This document shows positions 49,483 through 58,688 of a DNA stretch of 64,000 nt, one piece after another. The position numbers were made by a program, and so were the translations under genes. Position 1 is the first letter of the stretch. The number at the start of each line of letters is the position of its first letter. The DNA is from Ruminococcus flavefaciens FD-1. Lineage in GTDB: Bacteria > Bacillota > Clostridia > Oscillospirales > Ruminococcaceae. The stretch lies in contig ACOK01000106.1 in the NCBI GenBank assembly GCA_000174895.1, positions 1 through 64,000 of the forward strand, read 5' to 3'. The notes beneath the pieces were generated by a model, which saw nothing but the letters and a program-made list of their open reading frames with translations, ran no database searches and had not been told where the DNA came from.

Positions 49483-51984
49483 ATGTCAAACGATTTAAAA
49501 ATCACAGGTAAAAAGACAAACGAGCTATACTTCAAAGCGTTTATTCTCGGCTTTTTATGTATATTCTTAGCGATTCTCCCGATAATGATATCGGAAAAAG
49601 GCTACTTCATATTCTACGGAGACTACAACGCCCAGCAGATACCTTTCTATCGTCTGGCATACGATGCCGCAAGAAGCGGCGAACTCGGCTGGAACTGGTT
49701 CACAGACTTAGGTTCCGACTTCATGACATCCTACAGCTTCTATCTTTTCGGAAGCCCTTTCTTCCGGCTGGCAACTCTTCTGCCCGAAAAGCTGGTCACC
49801 TACTCCATGCCCGTACTGCTTGCAGTCAAGCACGGCGTGGCTTCCCTTACTGCTTACGCCTACATCAGGCGCTTCGTAAGGTCAAAGGAAGCCGCTCTTA
49901 CCGGCGGTCTGCTCTACGCATTTTCGGGATTCCAGCTGTTCAATATTTTCTTCAACCACTTCCAGGACGTTACAGCGCTTTTTCCACTCATGCTGATCGC
50001 TATGGAGGAAAATATCAACTGCCGCAGAAAGGGCGTATTCGCTCTCATCGTTGCGGTAATGGCCATCAACAATTACTACTTCTTCACAGGTCAGGCGGTA
50101 TTCCTTGTGCTGTACTACCTGTTCAGAATGATGTGTCCCGACTTCAACACCTCATGGAAGAAATTCTTCGGTCTGGCCTTTGAAGCCATCGCAGGCACTA
50201 TGCTGGCAGGATTCATTCTTCTGCCGTCCGCTCTGGCTATACTGGGAAATTACCGTGTCAGCGAACACCTCTTCGGTCAGGACATGATAATCTACTCGGA
50301 CAAGACACTCATCCCACGTATCATACAGACATTCTTCATGATACCCGATGCGCCCGCAAGACCGAACCTCTTTGACTCGGATTACGAGAAATGGGCTTCC
50401 ATCGGCGGATTCCTGCCGCTGTTCTCCATGACCGGAGTTATCACCTTCGTAAGGTCAAGGCGAAAGCACTGGGCTTCACGATTCCTGATATTCTGCGGAT
50501 TCTGTGCATTCATCCCCATACTCAACAGCTTTTTCCAGGCGGCTAACTCCTACTACTATGCAAGATGGTTCTATATGCCCATCCTCATAATGGCAATGGT
50601 CACCGCTCATTCCCTGGATGACACCGAGGCTGACAATATGTACGGACTGAAAATCACAGCCCTTATCACCGCCGTATTCGCAGTAATGGGACTCCTCCCC
50701 AAAAAAGATGACGACAAGCTGGTGCTGTTCCAGTTTCCCGAAAGACCAGTTTATTTCTGGATACAGGTGGGCATCTCCGCATTATGCCTTGCAGGTGCAT
50801 ACTATATATATGTTCTCAAATCCGGAAGAAAGCCGTTTTTTGACAAAGCTGTACTGCTTACTGCTGCGGCTTCACTGGTGGGCGCAGGCACGCTTATCAT
50901 CTACGGCGCTTACAGCCTCAGCAGTGCAAATGAATACATCGACACTGTCATAAACGGCAGAGACAAGGTCTATGAGGAAGTCAGCGATGACAACTTCTTC
51001 CGCATAGATATATCAGAGGACTGCGACAACTTTCCCATGATATGGCGTCTCCCCGCAATGAGAGCCTTCCAGAGCGTAGTTTCCACATCTATCATGGATT
51101 TCTACGACTATGTGGGAGTTCACCGTGACGTGGCATCCCGTGCGGATATCAGCCACTACACTCTCCGTGGACTTCTCTCCGTCAAGTACTACTACAAGGA
51201 GATAATCGACGATGTGACCTACGATAAGCTTATTTCAGGCGATTACTCCATCCCCGACGACTACGACGAAAAGGACAACACCGACTACACTATCATCCCC
51301 GACGAACTTGAGGGATTTGAATACGCAGGCGAAAACGGCAGATTCGAGATATACGAGAACAAGCTGTATGTCCCCATGGGATTCGCATACGATACCTACA
51401 TCTCCCGTGAAAAAGCCGACAAGCTCTCAAAAAGTGCCCGTGAGCGCATAATGATGGATTCACTCATCTTCGAGGATTCCGAGCACGAGGAGAAGTACAG
51501 CTTCATGAATACCTGTACAATAAAAGAGCCCGGCAAGACCACTAAGGACGACTACGCACGTTTCTGCCTCGAAAAGCGTCTTCACGCTTCATCCTCGTTC
51601 ACATACGATGAGCACGGCTTCACATCGGAAATAAGCCTCGACAAGCCTATGATGGTATTCTTCAGCGTCCCTTACAGCGACGGCTGGACTGCTGAAGTCA
51701 ACGGCAAGTCCGTGGACGTTGAAAGGGTCAACGAAGGCTTCATGGCTGTACCGGCTGATGCAGGCGACAACACCATAGTCTTCCGCTACCGCACTCCCGG
51801 TCTGGACTACGGCATCATCATTTCACTGGCAGGCGCAGGCTTACTTGCGGCATACCTTATAATATGCCATATCAACAGAAAAAAAGGCGACCTCCGCCGC
51901 CACAAACACTATTACGACTATCAGTCAGAACACAGGATACAGGCTGCCGAGCAGTACAACAACAGCTTCGGCGCTGACCTGTAA
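49483..51984 (+). CDS. YfhO-family multi-pass membrane protein
   Basis: An 833-residue integral membrane protein of the YfhO family, with about 12 membrane segments and a large extracytoplasmic domain (about 510-790) before a final segment (ISLAGAGLLAAYLIICHI) and a cytoplasmic Tyr/His tail. The family-typical early sequence FYGDYNAQQIPFYRLAYDAARSGELGWNW is evident. YfhO-type proteins resemble GT-C glycosyltransferases, and Bacillus and Listeria members add sugars to teichoic acids; that activity is inferred here. ATG 49483 follows AGAGGAG; an upstream in-frame ATG lacks support. Confidence 0.88.
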   Translation: MSNDLKITGKKTNELYFKAFILGFLCIFLAILPIMISEKGYFIFYGDYNAQQIPFYRLAYDAARSGELGWNWFTDLGSDFMTSYSFYLFGSPFFRLATLLPEKLVTYSMPVLLAVKHGVASLTAYAYIRRFVRSKEAALTGGLLYAFSGFQLFNIFFNHFQDVTALFPLMLIAMEENINCRRKGVFALIVAVMAINNYYFFTGQAVFLVLYYLFRMMCPDFNTSWKKFFGLAFEAIAGTMLAGFILLPSALAILGNYRVSEHLFGQDMIIYSDKTLIPRIIQTFFMIPDAPARPNLFDSDYEKWASIGGFLPLFSMTGVITFVRSRRKHWASRFLIFCGFCAFIPILNSFFQAANSYYYARWFYMPILIMAMVTAHSLDDTEADNMYGLKITALITAVFAVMGLLPKKDDDKLVLFQFPERPVYFWIQVGISALCLAGAYYIYVLKSGRKPFFDKAVLLTAAASLVGAGTLIIYGAYSLSSANEYIDTVINGRDKVYEEVSDDNFFRIDISEDCDNFPMIWRLPAMRAFQSVVSTSIMDFYDYVGVHRDVASRADISHYTLRGLLSVKYYYKEIIDDVTYDKLISGDYSIPDDYDEKDNTDYTIIPDELEGFEYAGENGRFEIYENKLYVPMGFAYDTYISREKADKLSKSARERIMMDSLIFEDSEHEEKYSFMNTCTIKEPGKTTKDDYARFCLEKRLHASSSFTYDEHGFTSEISLDKPMMVFFSVPYSDGWTAEVNGKSVDVERVNEGFMAVPADAGDNTIVFRYRTPGLDYGIIISLAGAGLLAAYLIICHINRKKGDLRRHKHYYDYQSEHRIQAAEQYNNSFGADL

Positions 51985-51996
51985 AGGGGGATAAAA

Positions 51997-52536
51997 ATGC
52001 ATCTATACGAAAAAAGGCTCTCGGGTGAAACGGTATACAAAGGCCGTATCTTCGATATCACTCACGATATCGTGGAGCTTGAAAACGGCAGCACCGCCGA
52101 CCGTGATGTTCTCCATCACCACGGCGGAGTCTGCGTCATACCGATAACCGAGGATAATGAGATATATCTGGTAAGACAGTTCCGCTATCCTTTCGGAGAG
52201 GTCACCCGTGAAGTTCCGGCAGGCAAGCTGGAGAAGGGCGAAGACCACGAAGAATGCGGCAGACGTGAGCTTCTGGAGGAAACAGGCTTTACCTGCGGTG
52301 AGTTCACTCACATGGGAACTCTCTATCCTGTGCCTGCTTACGATACTGAGATAATCCATATGTACATGGCGAGAAAGCTCAGCGCTCCCGCAGAGCAGAG
52401 CCTGGACGAGGACGAATTTCTCGATGTGGAAAAAATACCGCTGTCAGAAGCGGTACAGCTGGTAATGGACGGAGAGATAAAGGATTCAAAGACGCAGATA
52501 ATCATACTGAAAGCCGCAAGACTTCTCGGTATATGA
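51997..52536 (+). CDS. NUDIX hydrolase, ADP-ribose pyrophosphatase type
   Basis: A 179-residue NUDIX enzyme. The box GKLEKGEDHEECGRRELLEETGF (about 72-94) has every conserved residue (G-x5-E-x7-REUxEExG). The N-terminal YKGRIFDITHDIVELENG and later GTLYPVPAYDTEIIHMYMARKL match ADP-ribose pyrophosphatases (NudF/YqkG), which cleave ADP-ribose to AMP and ribose-5-phosphate. It follows yfhO by 12 bp with GGGGG before the ATG. The spoVG terminator overlaps its end. Confidence 0.9.
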   Translation: MHLYEKRLSGETVYKGRIFDITHDIVELENGSTADRDVLHHHGGVCVIPITEDNEIYLVRQFRYPFGEVTREVPAGKLEKGEDHEECGRRELLEETGFTCGEFTHMGTLYPVPAYDTEIIHMYMARKLSAPAEQSLDEDEFLDVEKIPLSEAVQLVMDGEIKDSKTQIIILKAARLLGI

Positions 52537-52564
52537 CAAAAGCCCGTCCCAAAAGGAACAGGCT
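52534..52564 (-). terminator. intrinsic terminator of spoVG
   Basis: Minus strand: 10-bp stem (52555-52564 with 52541-52550, loop TTTT) with two G-U pairs that form only on this strand, followed by TTTTGTC. Confidence 0.75.
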
Positions 52565-52582
52565 CATGTAAAGACATATTCT

Positions 52583-52888
52583 TCAGACTTCATCAGTTGT
52601 CTCTGCTTCTTCGTCACTTTCTGCTTCAAGCATAAGGAGCTGCTTTTCATAAGCTTCAAGGATAGTCTCCTCAATGAGCTTCCTTGAAGAAGCTGCGATA
52701 GGATGAACGATATCACGGAAGACGCCGTTTTCATCTTTTCTGCTGGGCATTGCGACAAAAAGTCTCTCATCGCCCTGTACTACCTTGATGTCATGTACTG
52801 CGAGCATATCGTCGATAGTGACTGATACGACTGCTCTCAGTCTTCCGTCTGTCATGATTTTTCTGATCTTTACATCTGTAATTTCCAT
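52583..52888 (-). CDS. spoVG: septation/sporulation regulator SpoVG
   Basis: A 101-residue SpoVG. The start MEITDVKIRK and the core VSVTIDDMLAVHDIKVVQG...LFVAMPSRKDENGVFRDIVHPI are nearly consensus. SpoVG binds nucleic acid and affects septation, virulence or capsule genes in different Bacillota. ACAGGAGGA precedes ATG 52888. An in-frame extension upstream is not translated given that signal. A leader of about 150 nt with a terminator-like hairpin precedes it. Confidence 0.95.
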   Translation of the reverse strand: MEITDVKIRKIMTDGRLRAVVSVTIDDMLAVHDIKVVQGDERLFVAMPSRKDENGVFRDIVHPIAASSRKLIEETILEAYEKQLLMLEAESDEEAETTDEV

Positions 52889-52929
52889 TGTTTTTCCTCC
52901 TGTTACATTGCAGTATGAAGCGCATGACC

Positions 52930-52972
52930 TAAAAAAAACCGTGACGCAAACCTGCACTGTAACTTTACGGCA
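52930..52972 (-). promoter_or_regulatory. terminator-like hairpin in the spoVG leader
   Basis: Minus strand: CCGT...ACGG stem immediately followed by eight T residues (52938-52931) inside the untranslated leader, 43 bp before the spoVG start. An upstream AGAGC/GCTCT pairing could compete. Part of it (52943-52962) matches 22183-22201 in the TrmK-NIF3 leader. Confidence 0.4.
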
Positions 52973-53043
52973 GAGCTTTTTCAAAAGGGTGTAAATTAAA
53001 TTATTGCTGTAACCATTTACGCTCTTTGTCAATGCATATTTGT

Positions 53044-53072
53044 ATTATAGCGCATAATTTGTAAAAAATCAA
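53044..53072 (-). promoter_or_regulatory. sigma-A-type promoter of spoVG
   Basis: Minus-strand TTGATT (53067-53072) and TATAAT (53044-53049), spacer 17 bp; divergent from the murC promoter. Confidence 0.75.
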
Positions 53073-53078
53073 GTCTTT

Positions 53079-53108
53079 TTGCTGATTTTTTAGTTTAAAA
53101 ATTATAAT
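53079..53108 (+). promoter_or_regulatory. putative promoter of murC
   Basis: TTGCTG (53079-53084) and TATAAT (53103-53108), spacer 18 bp, about 90 bp before the TTG start. Confidence 0.55.
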
Positions 53109-53197
53109 TTATTATCATACAGCTTTAAACCAGTAAAGAAACATCTGATAAATGGCTGTATTGCGCAAAAATCCATATTAATGAAAGGTGATATAAA

Positions 53198-54613
53198 TTG
53201 GATACTAACATCTTAAAAGGCAAAAAACACATTCATTTCATAGGAATCGGCGGCTCCGGTATGTACCCTCTTGCTCAGATCCTCCACGGTCAGGGCTACT
53301 ATCTGACAGGCTCCGACAACAACGAGACCGAAACTCTCGACGCTGTAAGAAAAATGGGTATCCCCGTTTTCATCGGTCAGCGTGCCGAGAATATCGAGGG
53401 TGCCGATCTCATTGTTCACACTGCCGCTATCATGGCTGATAACCCCGAACTTATCGCCGCAAAGGCAAGCGGAGTCCCTGTGCTTGAACGTGCAGACCTG
53501 CTCGGCATCGTTACTTCATGGTACAGCAATGCCATCTGCGTTTCGGGCACACACGGCAAGACATCCACTACATCGATGATAACTCAGATACTCTATACCG
53601 CAGGCGTTGACCTCTCGGCTTATATAGGAGGAAAGCTCCCCTGTATCGGCGGAAGCGGAATCGCAGGAAAGAGCGATATCCTTGTATGTGAATCATGCGA
53701 ATTCGAGGACCACTTCCTCAAGTTCTTCCCCGATATATCCGTTATCCTCAACATCGACGCCGACCACCTCGACTACTTCGGAACTCTCGAAAACATCATC
53801 AAGTCATTCCATAAATTCAACGAGAACACTTCAAAGTGCATCATCATAAACGGCTCTGACGAGAACTCAATGAAGTCTCTCGAAGGCATAACAGGCAAGG
53901 AGATAATCACTTTCGGCAAGGACAGTTCATGCGACTACTATCCCGAGAATGTCAAGCACGAAAACGGCCTCCTCACCACTTACGACGCTATGTACAAGGG
54001 CGAAAAGCTGGGAACTATCACTCTCCACGTTGCAGGCATACACAACGTTCTCAACTCACTGGCAGCTGTTGCAGCCGCAAGATATGTGGGAGCTGAATTT
54101 GACGCTATACAGAAAGGCCTGGAAGAATTCAGAGGCGCTAAGAGACGTTTTGAGAAGCTGGGCTTTGAAAAGGGAATCACTGTTGTGGATGATTACGCTC
54201 ACCATCCCACAGAGCTTGAAGCTACCCTCAATGCCGCTATGGAGATGAACTTCAACCACGTTTGGGCTGTATTCCAGCCGTTCACATTCTCACGTACAAA
54301 GCTTCTCCTCGATGATTTCGCAAGAGTGCTCCAGATACCGGATCATGCAGTTCTCACCGATATCATGGGAAGCCGTGAAAAGAACACCTACGGCATCTTC
54401 ACACGCCACCTTGCCGAGAAGATACCGGACTGTGTATGGTTCCCGCAGGACGAACAGGCAGAATGGACAGACGAAAGAAAGTACGCAAACTTCGGACAGA
54501 TATGCGACTATATATGTGAACACGCTCAGGAGGGCGATCTCGTCATCACTCTCGGCTGCGGCGACGCTTACAAGATAGCAAAGATGATACTGAAAAAACT
54601 TGCGGAGGGATAA
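53198..54613 (+). CDS. murC: UDP-N-acetylmuramate-L-alanine ligase
   Basis: A 471-residue cytoplasmic Mur ligase that joins L-Ala to UDP-MurNAc. It has the N-terminal UDP-binding HFIGIGGSGMYPLA, the P-loop SGTHGKTSTTSM (near 114), the NIDADHLDYF segment, DDYAHHPTELEATL (near 330) and AVFQPFTFSRTK. It starts with TTG at 53198, 8 bp after GAAAGGTG. It lies outside the dcw cluster, on the other strand, in an operon-like run with lexA. Together with murA, murE, mraY and murG it leaves only murB, murD and murF of the core pathway unseen here. Confidence 0.97.
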   Translation: MDTNILKGKKHIHFIGIGGSGMYPLAQILHGQGYYLTGSDNNETETLDAVRKMGIPVFIGQRAENIEGADLIVHTAAIMADNPELIAAKASGVPVLERADLLGIVTSWYSNAICVSGTHGKTSTTSMITQILYTAGVDLSAYIGGKLPCIGGSGIAGKSDILVCESCEFEDHFLKFFPDISVILNIDADHLDYFGTLENIIKSFHKFNENTSKCIIINGSDENSMKSLEGITGKEIITFGKDSSCDYYPENVKHENGLLTTYDAMYKGEKLGTITLHVAGIHNVLNSLAAVAAARYVGAEFDAIQKGLEEFRGAKRRFEKLGFEKGITVVDDYAHHPTELEATLNAAMEMNFNHVWAVFQPFTFSRTKLLLDDFARVLQIPDHAVLTDIMGSREKNTYGIFTRHLAEKIPDCVWFPQDEQAEWTDERKYANFGQICDYICEHAQEGDLVITLGCGDAYKIAKMILKKLAEG

Positions 54614-54616
54614 ATC

Positions 54617-55198
54617 ATGCTGAAAGACAAGGAAATAGAAGTCTTCAACTATATCAAAAGCAGGCTCAGCGACGGTATCTCCCCTTCCGTAAGGGAGATA
54701 ATGGAGGCTATGGGATTCCGTTCCACCTCCACCGCCCACCGCTACATAGAAGCCCTTGTCCATGAGGGGCTCATAGAAAAAACAGGCAACCTCAACCGCA
54801 CTCTCCGCCTCCCCAACTGCGGTACGGCATCCGTTCCGATAATGGGTACAGTCACCGCAGGTCAGCCTATCACAGCTGTTGAGAATATCACGGGATATGT
54901 GGGATTTGAGGCACAGGGCATTGATCCCGAGGAACTTTTTGCTCTGAAAATACGTGGCGAGAGCATGATAAACGCAGGCATCCTCGACGGTGATATCGTC
55001 ATCGTAGAGAGGACCCAGTACGCTGAAAACGGCGATATCGTCGTGGCTTTCATAGATCACGAAGATGCAACCGTCAAGACCTTTTACAAGGAGGAGGGAC
55101 ATTTCCGCCTCCAGCCCGAAAATGACACGATGGATCCGATAATCCTTGACGAAGTGGAAGTTCTCGGAAAGGTAATCGGTCTGAAACGCTACTATTGA
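54617..55198 (+). CDS. lexA: SOS repressor LexA
   Basis: A 193-residue repressor: winged helix-turn-helix (1-70, GISPSVREIMEAMGFRSTSTAHRYIEAL) and S24 self-cleaving domain with cleavage pair Ala-Gly (GTVTAGQPI, near 81), catalytic Ser (RGESMINAGI, near 116) and Lys (ATVKTFY, near 154). It controls DNA-damage genes; cleavage is triggered by RecA. It starts 3 bp after murC. No Cheo-box (CGAAC-type palindrome) was found close to the gene, so autoregulation cannot be judged. Confidence 0.96.
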   Translation: MLKDKEIEVFNYIKSRLSDGISPSVREIMEAMGFRSTSTAHRYIEALVHEGLIEKTGNLNRTLRLPNCGTASVPIMGTVTAGQPITAVENITGYVGFEAQGIDPEELFALKIRGESMINAGILDGDIVIVERTQYAENGDIVVAFIDHEDATVKTFYKEEGHFRLQPENDTMDPIILDEVEVLGKVIGLKRYY

Positions 55199-55203
55199 GT
55201 GAT

Positions 55204-55278
55204 CGGTTGTCAGAAAGCAGAAAGTAGAAAGCAGTATAAAGCAATACTAAGCTGACACCTCTCTGATTTCTGATCTCC
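55204..55278. repeat. heptad palindromic element (copy C, partial)
   Basis: CAGAAAG/TAGAAAG units in 7-bp steps (55211-55234), a core ending GCTGACACC (55251-55259) and an incomplete right arm of CTGATTT units. It lies between lexA and zapA and shares the GACACC junction with copies at 6464 and 57806. Confidence 0.5.
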
Positions 55279-55402
55279 ATCCAAGCATAAAAATAAAATA
55301 TATTAATTTTAAAAAGTACTTCCATTATCACTAATTTTGTAGTATAATGTAGAGTGGTGTTTAATGTGAATCTGTTCAATGGATTCTGCACAGAAAGGAA
55401 TA

Positions 55403-55774
55403 ATGCAAATGCTTAATGAAGTTAAAGTAATTATTTGCGGAAAGGAGTATAAGATCAAGACCGCTTCCTCTCCGAATTATGTATACGCTCTTGCAAGAGC
55501 TCTTGAAGCAAGAATAAACGATATCACTAATTCAGGCGGCGGCTTCTCACCTTATACCGCTTCTATAATGGTTGCCCTCAGTCTTCTCGATGACGTAAAT
55601 CAGGCCAACCAGCGCCTTGACAATATCCGTAACCAGTCCAAGGAGTACGTGGACGAGGCAGGCAGAGTACGCATCGAGCGTGACGCTGCTCTGAAGGAGA
55701 TAGAGGTACTCAAATCAAAGATCGTTCAGCTTGAGAATATGGTCAAGCTCAAACAGCTCAAGGACAGCATATAA
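55403..55774 (+). CDS. zapA: cell division protein ZapA
   Basis: A 123-residue ZapA: N-terminal globular part (VKVIICGKEYKIKTASSPNYVYALARALEARI) and a C-terminal coiled coil (about 70-120). ZapA cross-links FtsZ filaments at midcell. ATG 55403 is preferred since AGAAAGGAA lies just upstream; the upstream ATG at 55379 has no such site. A TATAAT at 55343-55348 is the likely -10 (weak TTCCAT -35). The stop overlaps the next start (TAATG). Confidence 0.9.
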   Translation: MQMLNEVKVIICGKEYKIKTASSPNYVYALARALEARINDITNSGGGFSPYTASIMVALSLLDDVNQANQRLDNIRNQSKEYVDEAGRVRIERDAALKEIEVLKSKIVQLENMVKLKQLKDSI

Positions 55775-57807
55775 TGAGTCTGCCTGAAGTCCTCGCTCCT
55801 GCGGGAAGCCCCGAGACTCTCTCCGCCGCTCTCCGCTCAGGCGCTGACGCTGTATACGTGGGCGGAAGATATTACTCAGCCCGAAGCAGCGCCTCGAACT
55901 TCTCGGATGAGGAACTGGCGGATGCCGCAAAGCTCTGCCACAAGTACGGCGCTAAGCTGGATCTTGCTGTAAATACCGTTATTTCCGACAGTGAAGCCGC
56001 TCATTTCTGCGATTACATAAAGTATGCCGCTTCTGTAGGCGTTGACGCTTTCATCGTTCAGGACTGGGGATGCGCTGAGATCATCCGCCGTGCCGTTCCC
56101 GACGCAGTAATTCACGCCTCCACTCAGATGTCGGTGCATACCGCTGCAGGTGCCGGGCTTCTCTCGGAACTTGGCTATGCAAGAGTAGTCCCTGCCCGTG
56201 AATGTCATAGGGATGTCCTCGCTGAAATATGCAGCAAGGATATCGAAACGGAGGTTTTCGTTCACGGTGCGCTGTGTATGTCAGTGTCGGGACAGTGCTA
56301 TATGTCGGCAATGATGGGCTCTCGTTCAGCAAACAGAGGCCGATGCGGACAAGCCTGCCGTCTGCCTTATTCGGCAGTGGGACGCAAGGAAAGCTGTGCG
56401 CTCTCCCTGAAGGATCTGTCACTCATTCCGAATGCAGAAAAACTTACGGAGATGGGAGTTGATTCCCTCAAGATAGAGGGAAGGATGAAGCGCCCCGAAT
56501 ACACGGCTTCAGCTGTACACGAACTGAGAAAAGCCCTTGACGGACAAGCCCCCGATATGGCGTTCCTGAAAGGCGTGTTCTCCCGTGGAGGCTTCACAGA
56601 CGGCTATTTCACAGGCAATCGGACAGCTATGTTCGGTGTCCGTGAGAAAGAGGACGTAATAGCGGCTCAGGAACTTATACCCAAAATACACGAGTATTAC
56701 CGCTTTGAGCGGAAGGTCTGTCCCATAGATATCCACGCAGTCATGAAGGATGGTCAGCCCCTTACCGTCAACGGAAAATGCATGAACACATCAGTTCAGG
56801 TCACAGGCATTATCCCCGATAAGGCGCAGAACCGCCCTACTGACCGTGAATCACTGGAAAAGCAGTTTTCAAAGCTGGGAGATACTATCTTCACTATGGG
56901 CAGCTTTACAGCAGATATCGATGACGGACTTTTCGTCCCCGCCGGCAAGCTGAACGAACTGCGGCGTGAGCTTTGCGAGAAGCTGACAGATGCCGTGATA
57001 AAGCTGAATACTCCCATTTATCATCCGACAGATTATGCTCCGTCCCTGCCCGAAGCAAGGGTGCAGAGATGTGCGGAAAAGCTCCCCGTAAGAATTTACT
57101 GCCGCACCGCAGAACAGGCGGAAACCGCTCTGCCGTTCTCGGAGTATATCATTGCGGACTACAAGCTGTGGGAGAAGGATATCCCCGATATCCCTGCGGA
57201 GAAGGTCATTCTCTCCCCTCCCCGTTTCATCACAGACGAAAGAGCACTGACTTCAAGGCTGACAGAACTTATGGCTCAGGGATTTGAAAGACTTTACTGC
57301 CATACTCCCGACAGCATAGCCATAGGCAGAAAGCTGGGCATGAAGCTGCATGGAAGCTTTACTCTCAACGTTTTCAACTCCTACAGCGCCGAATATCTCA
57401 GCAGCCTGGGACTGGAGGACTGCGTTTTCTCCTTTGAAGCCACACTTGAACAGCTCTCGAAGGTACGCACTCATCTCCCCCTCGGTGCAGTGATATACGG
57501 CAGGCTTCCCCTTATGCTGACAAGAAACTGCCCCATTCAGAATGAAAAGGGCAGCTGTGAAGGATGTACACGCACCCTCACCGACAGAACAGGCAGACAG
57601 CTTCCTGTGGTCTGCAATAAGGACAGCAAGGAGATACTCAATACCGACATTCTCTGTATGACGGACAGGCTGGACGAAATGAAGAATATTTCCTGCGGGC
57701 TGGTCATCCTTCACAATGAGGACGCTCAGCAGACACTGGACGCTCTCTCAGGCATGAAGCCCCGTGGAAACATTACCCGTGGCCTGTACTATCGTGGGAT
57801 ACTTTGA
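55774..57807 (+). CDS. U32 family peptidase with DUF3656
   Basis: A 677-residue protein. The first 280 residues are a U32 (collagenase-like) domain with LAPAGSPETLSAALRSGADAVYVGG, the FVHGALCMSVSGQCYMSAMMGSRSANRGRCGQACR signature (four conserved Cys) and DSLKIEGRMKRPEYT. The rest (about 300-640) is the DUF3656 extension, ending in CPIQNEKGSCEGCTRTLTDRTGR, another Cys cluster. Bacterial relatives (TrhP, RlhA) act in RNA hydroxylation rather than proteolysis, so the peptidase label may mislead. It is coupled to zapA by a 1-nt overlap. Confidence 0.92.
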   Translation: MSLPEVLAPAGSPETLSAALRSGADAVYVGGRYYSARSSASNFSDEELADAAKLCHKYGAKLDLAVNTVISDSEAAHFCDYIKYAASVGVDAFIVQDWGCAEIIRRAVPDAVIHASTQMSVHTAAGAGLLSELGYARVVPARECHRDVLAEICSKDIETEVFVHGALCMSVSGQCYMSAMMGSRSANRGRCGQACRLPYSAVGRKESCALSLKDLSLIPNAEKLTEMGVDSLKIEGRMKRPEYTASAVHELRKALDGQAPDMAFLKGVFSRGGFTDGYFTGNRTAMFGVREKEDVIAAQELIPKIHEYYRFERKVCPIDIHAVMKDGQPLTVNGKCMNTSVQVTGIIPDKAQNRPTDRESLEKQFSKLGDTIFTMGSFTADIDDGLFVPAGKLNELRRELCEKLTDAVIKLNTPIYHPTDYAPSLPEARVQRCAEKLPVRIYCRTAEQAETALPFSEYIIADYKLWEKDIPDIPAEKVILSPPRFITDERALTSRLTELMAQGFERLYCHTPDSIAIGRKLGMKLHGSFTLNVFNSYSAEYLSSLGLEDCVFSFEATLEQLSKVRTHLPLGAVIYGRLPLMLTRNCPIQNEKGSCEGCTRTLTDRTGRQLPVVCNKDSKEILNTDILCMTDRLDEMKNISCGLVILHNEDAQQTLDALSGMKPRGNITRGLYYRGIL

Positions 57808-57892
57808 ATCAATGCGTAATTATCAGCTATTAAAAAATGTCAGCGAAGCCGACACCATTAATTACGAATTATGCATTACGAATTACGAATTG
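57806..57892. repeat. palindromic heptad element (copy D) before dut
   Basis: Core hairpin GTCAGCGAAGCCGAC (57839-57853) followed by ACC and a right arm of AATTACG/AATTATG units in 7-bp steps (57857-57891); the left arm is shorter (57810-57826). The arm ends 8 bp before the dut ribosome-binding site. Confidence 0.65.
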
Positions 57893-57906
57893 AAAAAGAG
57901 GTAACT

Positions 57907-58347
57907 ATGAAGCTGACTTTCAAGAAACTGAAGGATAACGCCATTATCCCCTCAAGGGCTACTGCCGCAAGCGCAGGACTGGATATCTCCGCCTGCCTGG
58001 ACGAATCTGTTACCCTTGAGCCCGGCGATATAAAAATGATCCCTGTCGGTATCACCGCCGAGCCCGACTGCGACGATGTGGCTCTGCTGATATATCCACG
58101 CTCGGGTCTCTCCACAAAATTCGGCGTCACCCTTGCCAACTGCGTAGGCGTTGTGGACAGCGACTACAGAGGAGAATGGTTCATTCCCCTCATCAACAAC
58201 GGAAAAGCTCCGTTTACTGTGGAGCACGGTATGCGTATAGCACAGCTCATACCAACTAAGGTACTATTTCCCGATATCGAAGTAAGCGACACACTCTCCG
58301 ACACAGAGAGAGGAGAGGGCGGCTTCGGCTCATCGGGCATCGGATAA
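57907..58347 (+). CDS. dut: dUTP diphosphatase
   Basis: A 146-residue trimeric dUTPase that hydrolyses dUTP to dUMP. All five motifs are seen: ASAGLDISA (I), YPRSGLSTKFG (II), GVVDSDYRGEW (III, catalytic Asp), MRIAQLIPTKV (IV) and ERGEGGFGSSG (V, the C-terminal lid). ATG 57907 follows AAGAGGT. The upstream in-frame ATG lies in the repeat element and is rejected. Confidence 0.96.
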   Translation: MKLTFKKLKDNAIIPSRATAASAGLDISACLDESVTLEPGDIKMIPVGITAEPDCDDVALLIYPRSGLSTKFGVTLANCVGVVDSDYRGEWFIPLINNGKAPFTVEHGMRIAQLIPTKVLFPDIEVSDTLSDTERGEGGFGSSGIG

Positions 58348-58389
58348 GGAACTATACTCGCCGTTATTACGGCAGATCGGAGACTAATT

Positions 58390-58647
58390 ATGAAAAAATC
58401 ATGGTATATGTTTATATTGATCGTGTGCGCACTGGTCCTCGGAGGCATTATCGCAGACCATGCTTACGGCTCTATGGCCTGGCTCGGTGAAGGCGGCGGC
58501 TTCAAGATAGACCCTGTTACTTTCTCCGTAACCAACGTTATATCCATAACTTTCGGATTCAACTTCTACGTAAGCATCGCTCAGGTGCTCATGCTGGTCA
58601 CTGCCTTTGTGGTCTACTACAAGACCTCGGCAAAGATCTGCGGTTAA
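58390..58647 (+). CDS. DUF4321 small membrane protein
   Basis: An 85-residue protein with two membrane segments (about 5-25 and 58-80), matching the small DUF4321 family commonly encoded just before mreB in clostridia. The loop between them carries Gly/Phe-rich DPVTFSVTNVISITFGF. It likely belongs to the elongation operon, but no function is established. Confidence 0.8.
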   Translation: MKKSWYMFILIVCALVLGGIIADHAYGSMAWLGEGGGFKIDPVTFSVTNVISITFGFNFYVSIAQVLMLVTAFVVYYKTSAKICG

Positions 58648-58688
58648 CGCCCTGACGATCATATACTATTACAATTCAAGGAGATAAT

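Noticed and set aside
54600-54620. LexA operator between murC and lexA
   Set aside because: No GAAC-N4-GTTC type palindrome was found there, and lexA is probably transcribed with murC.
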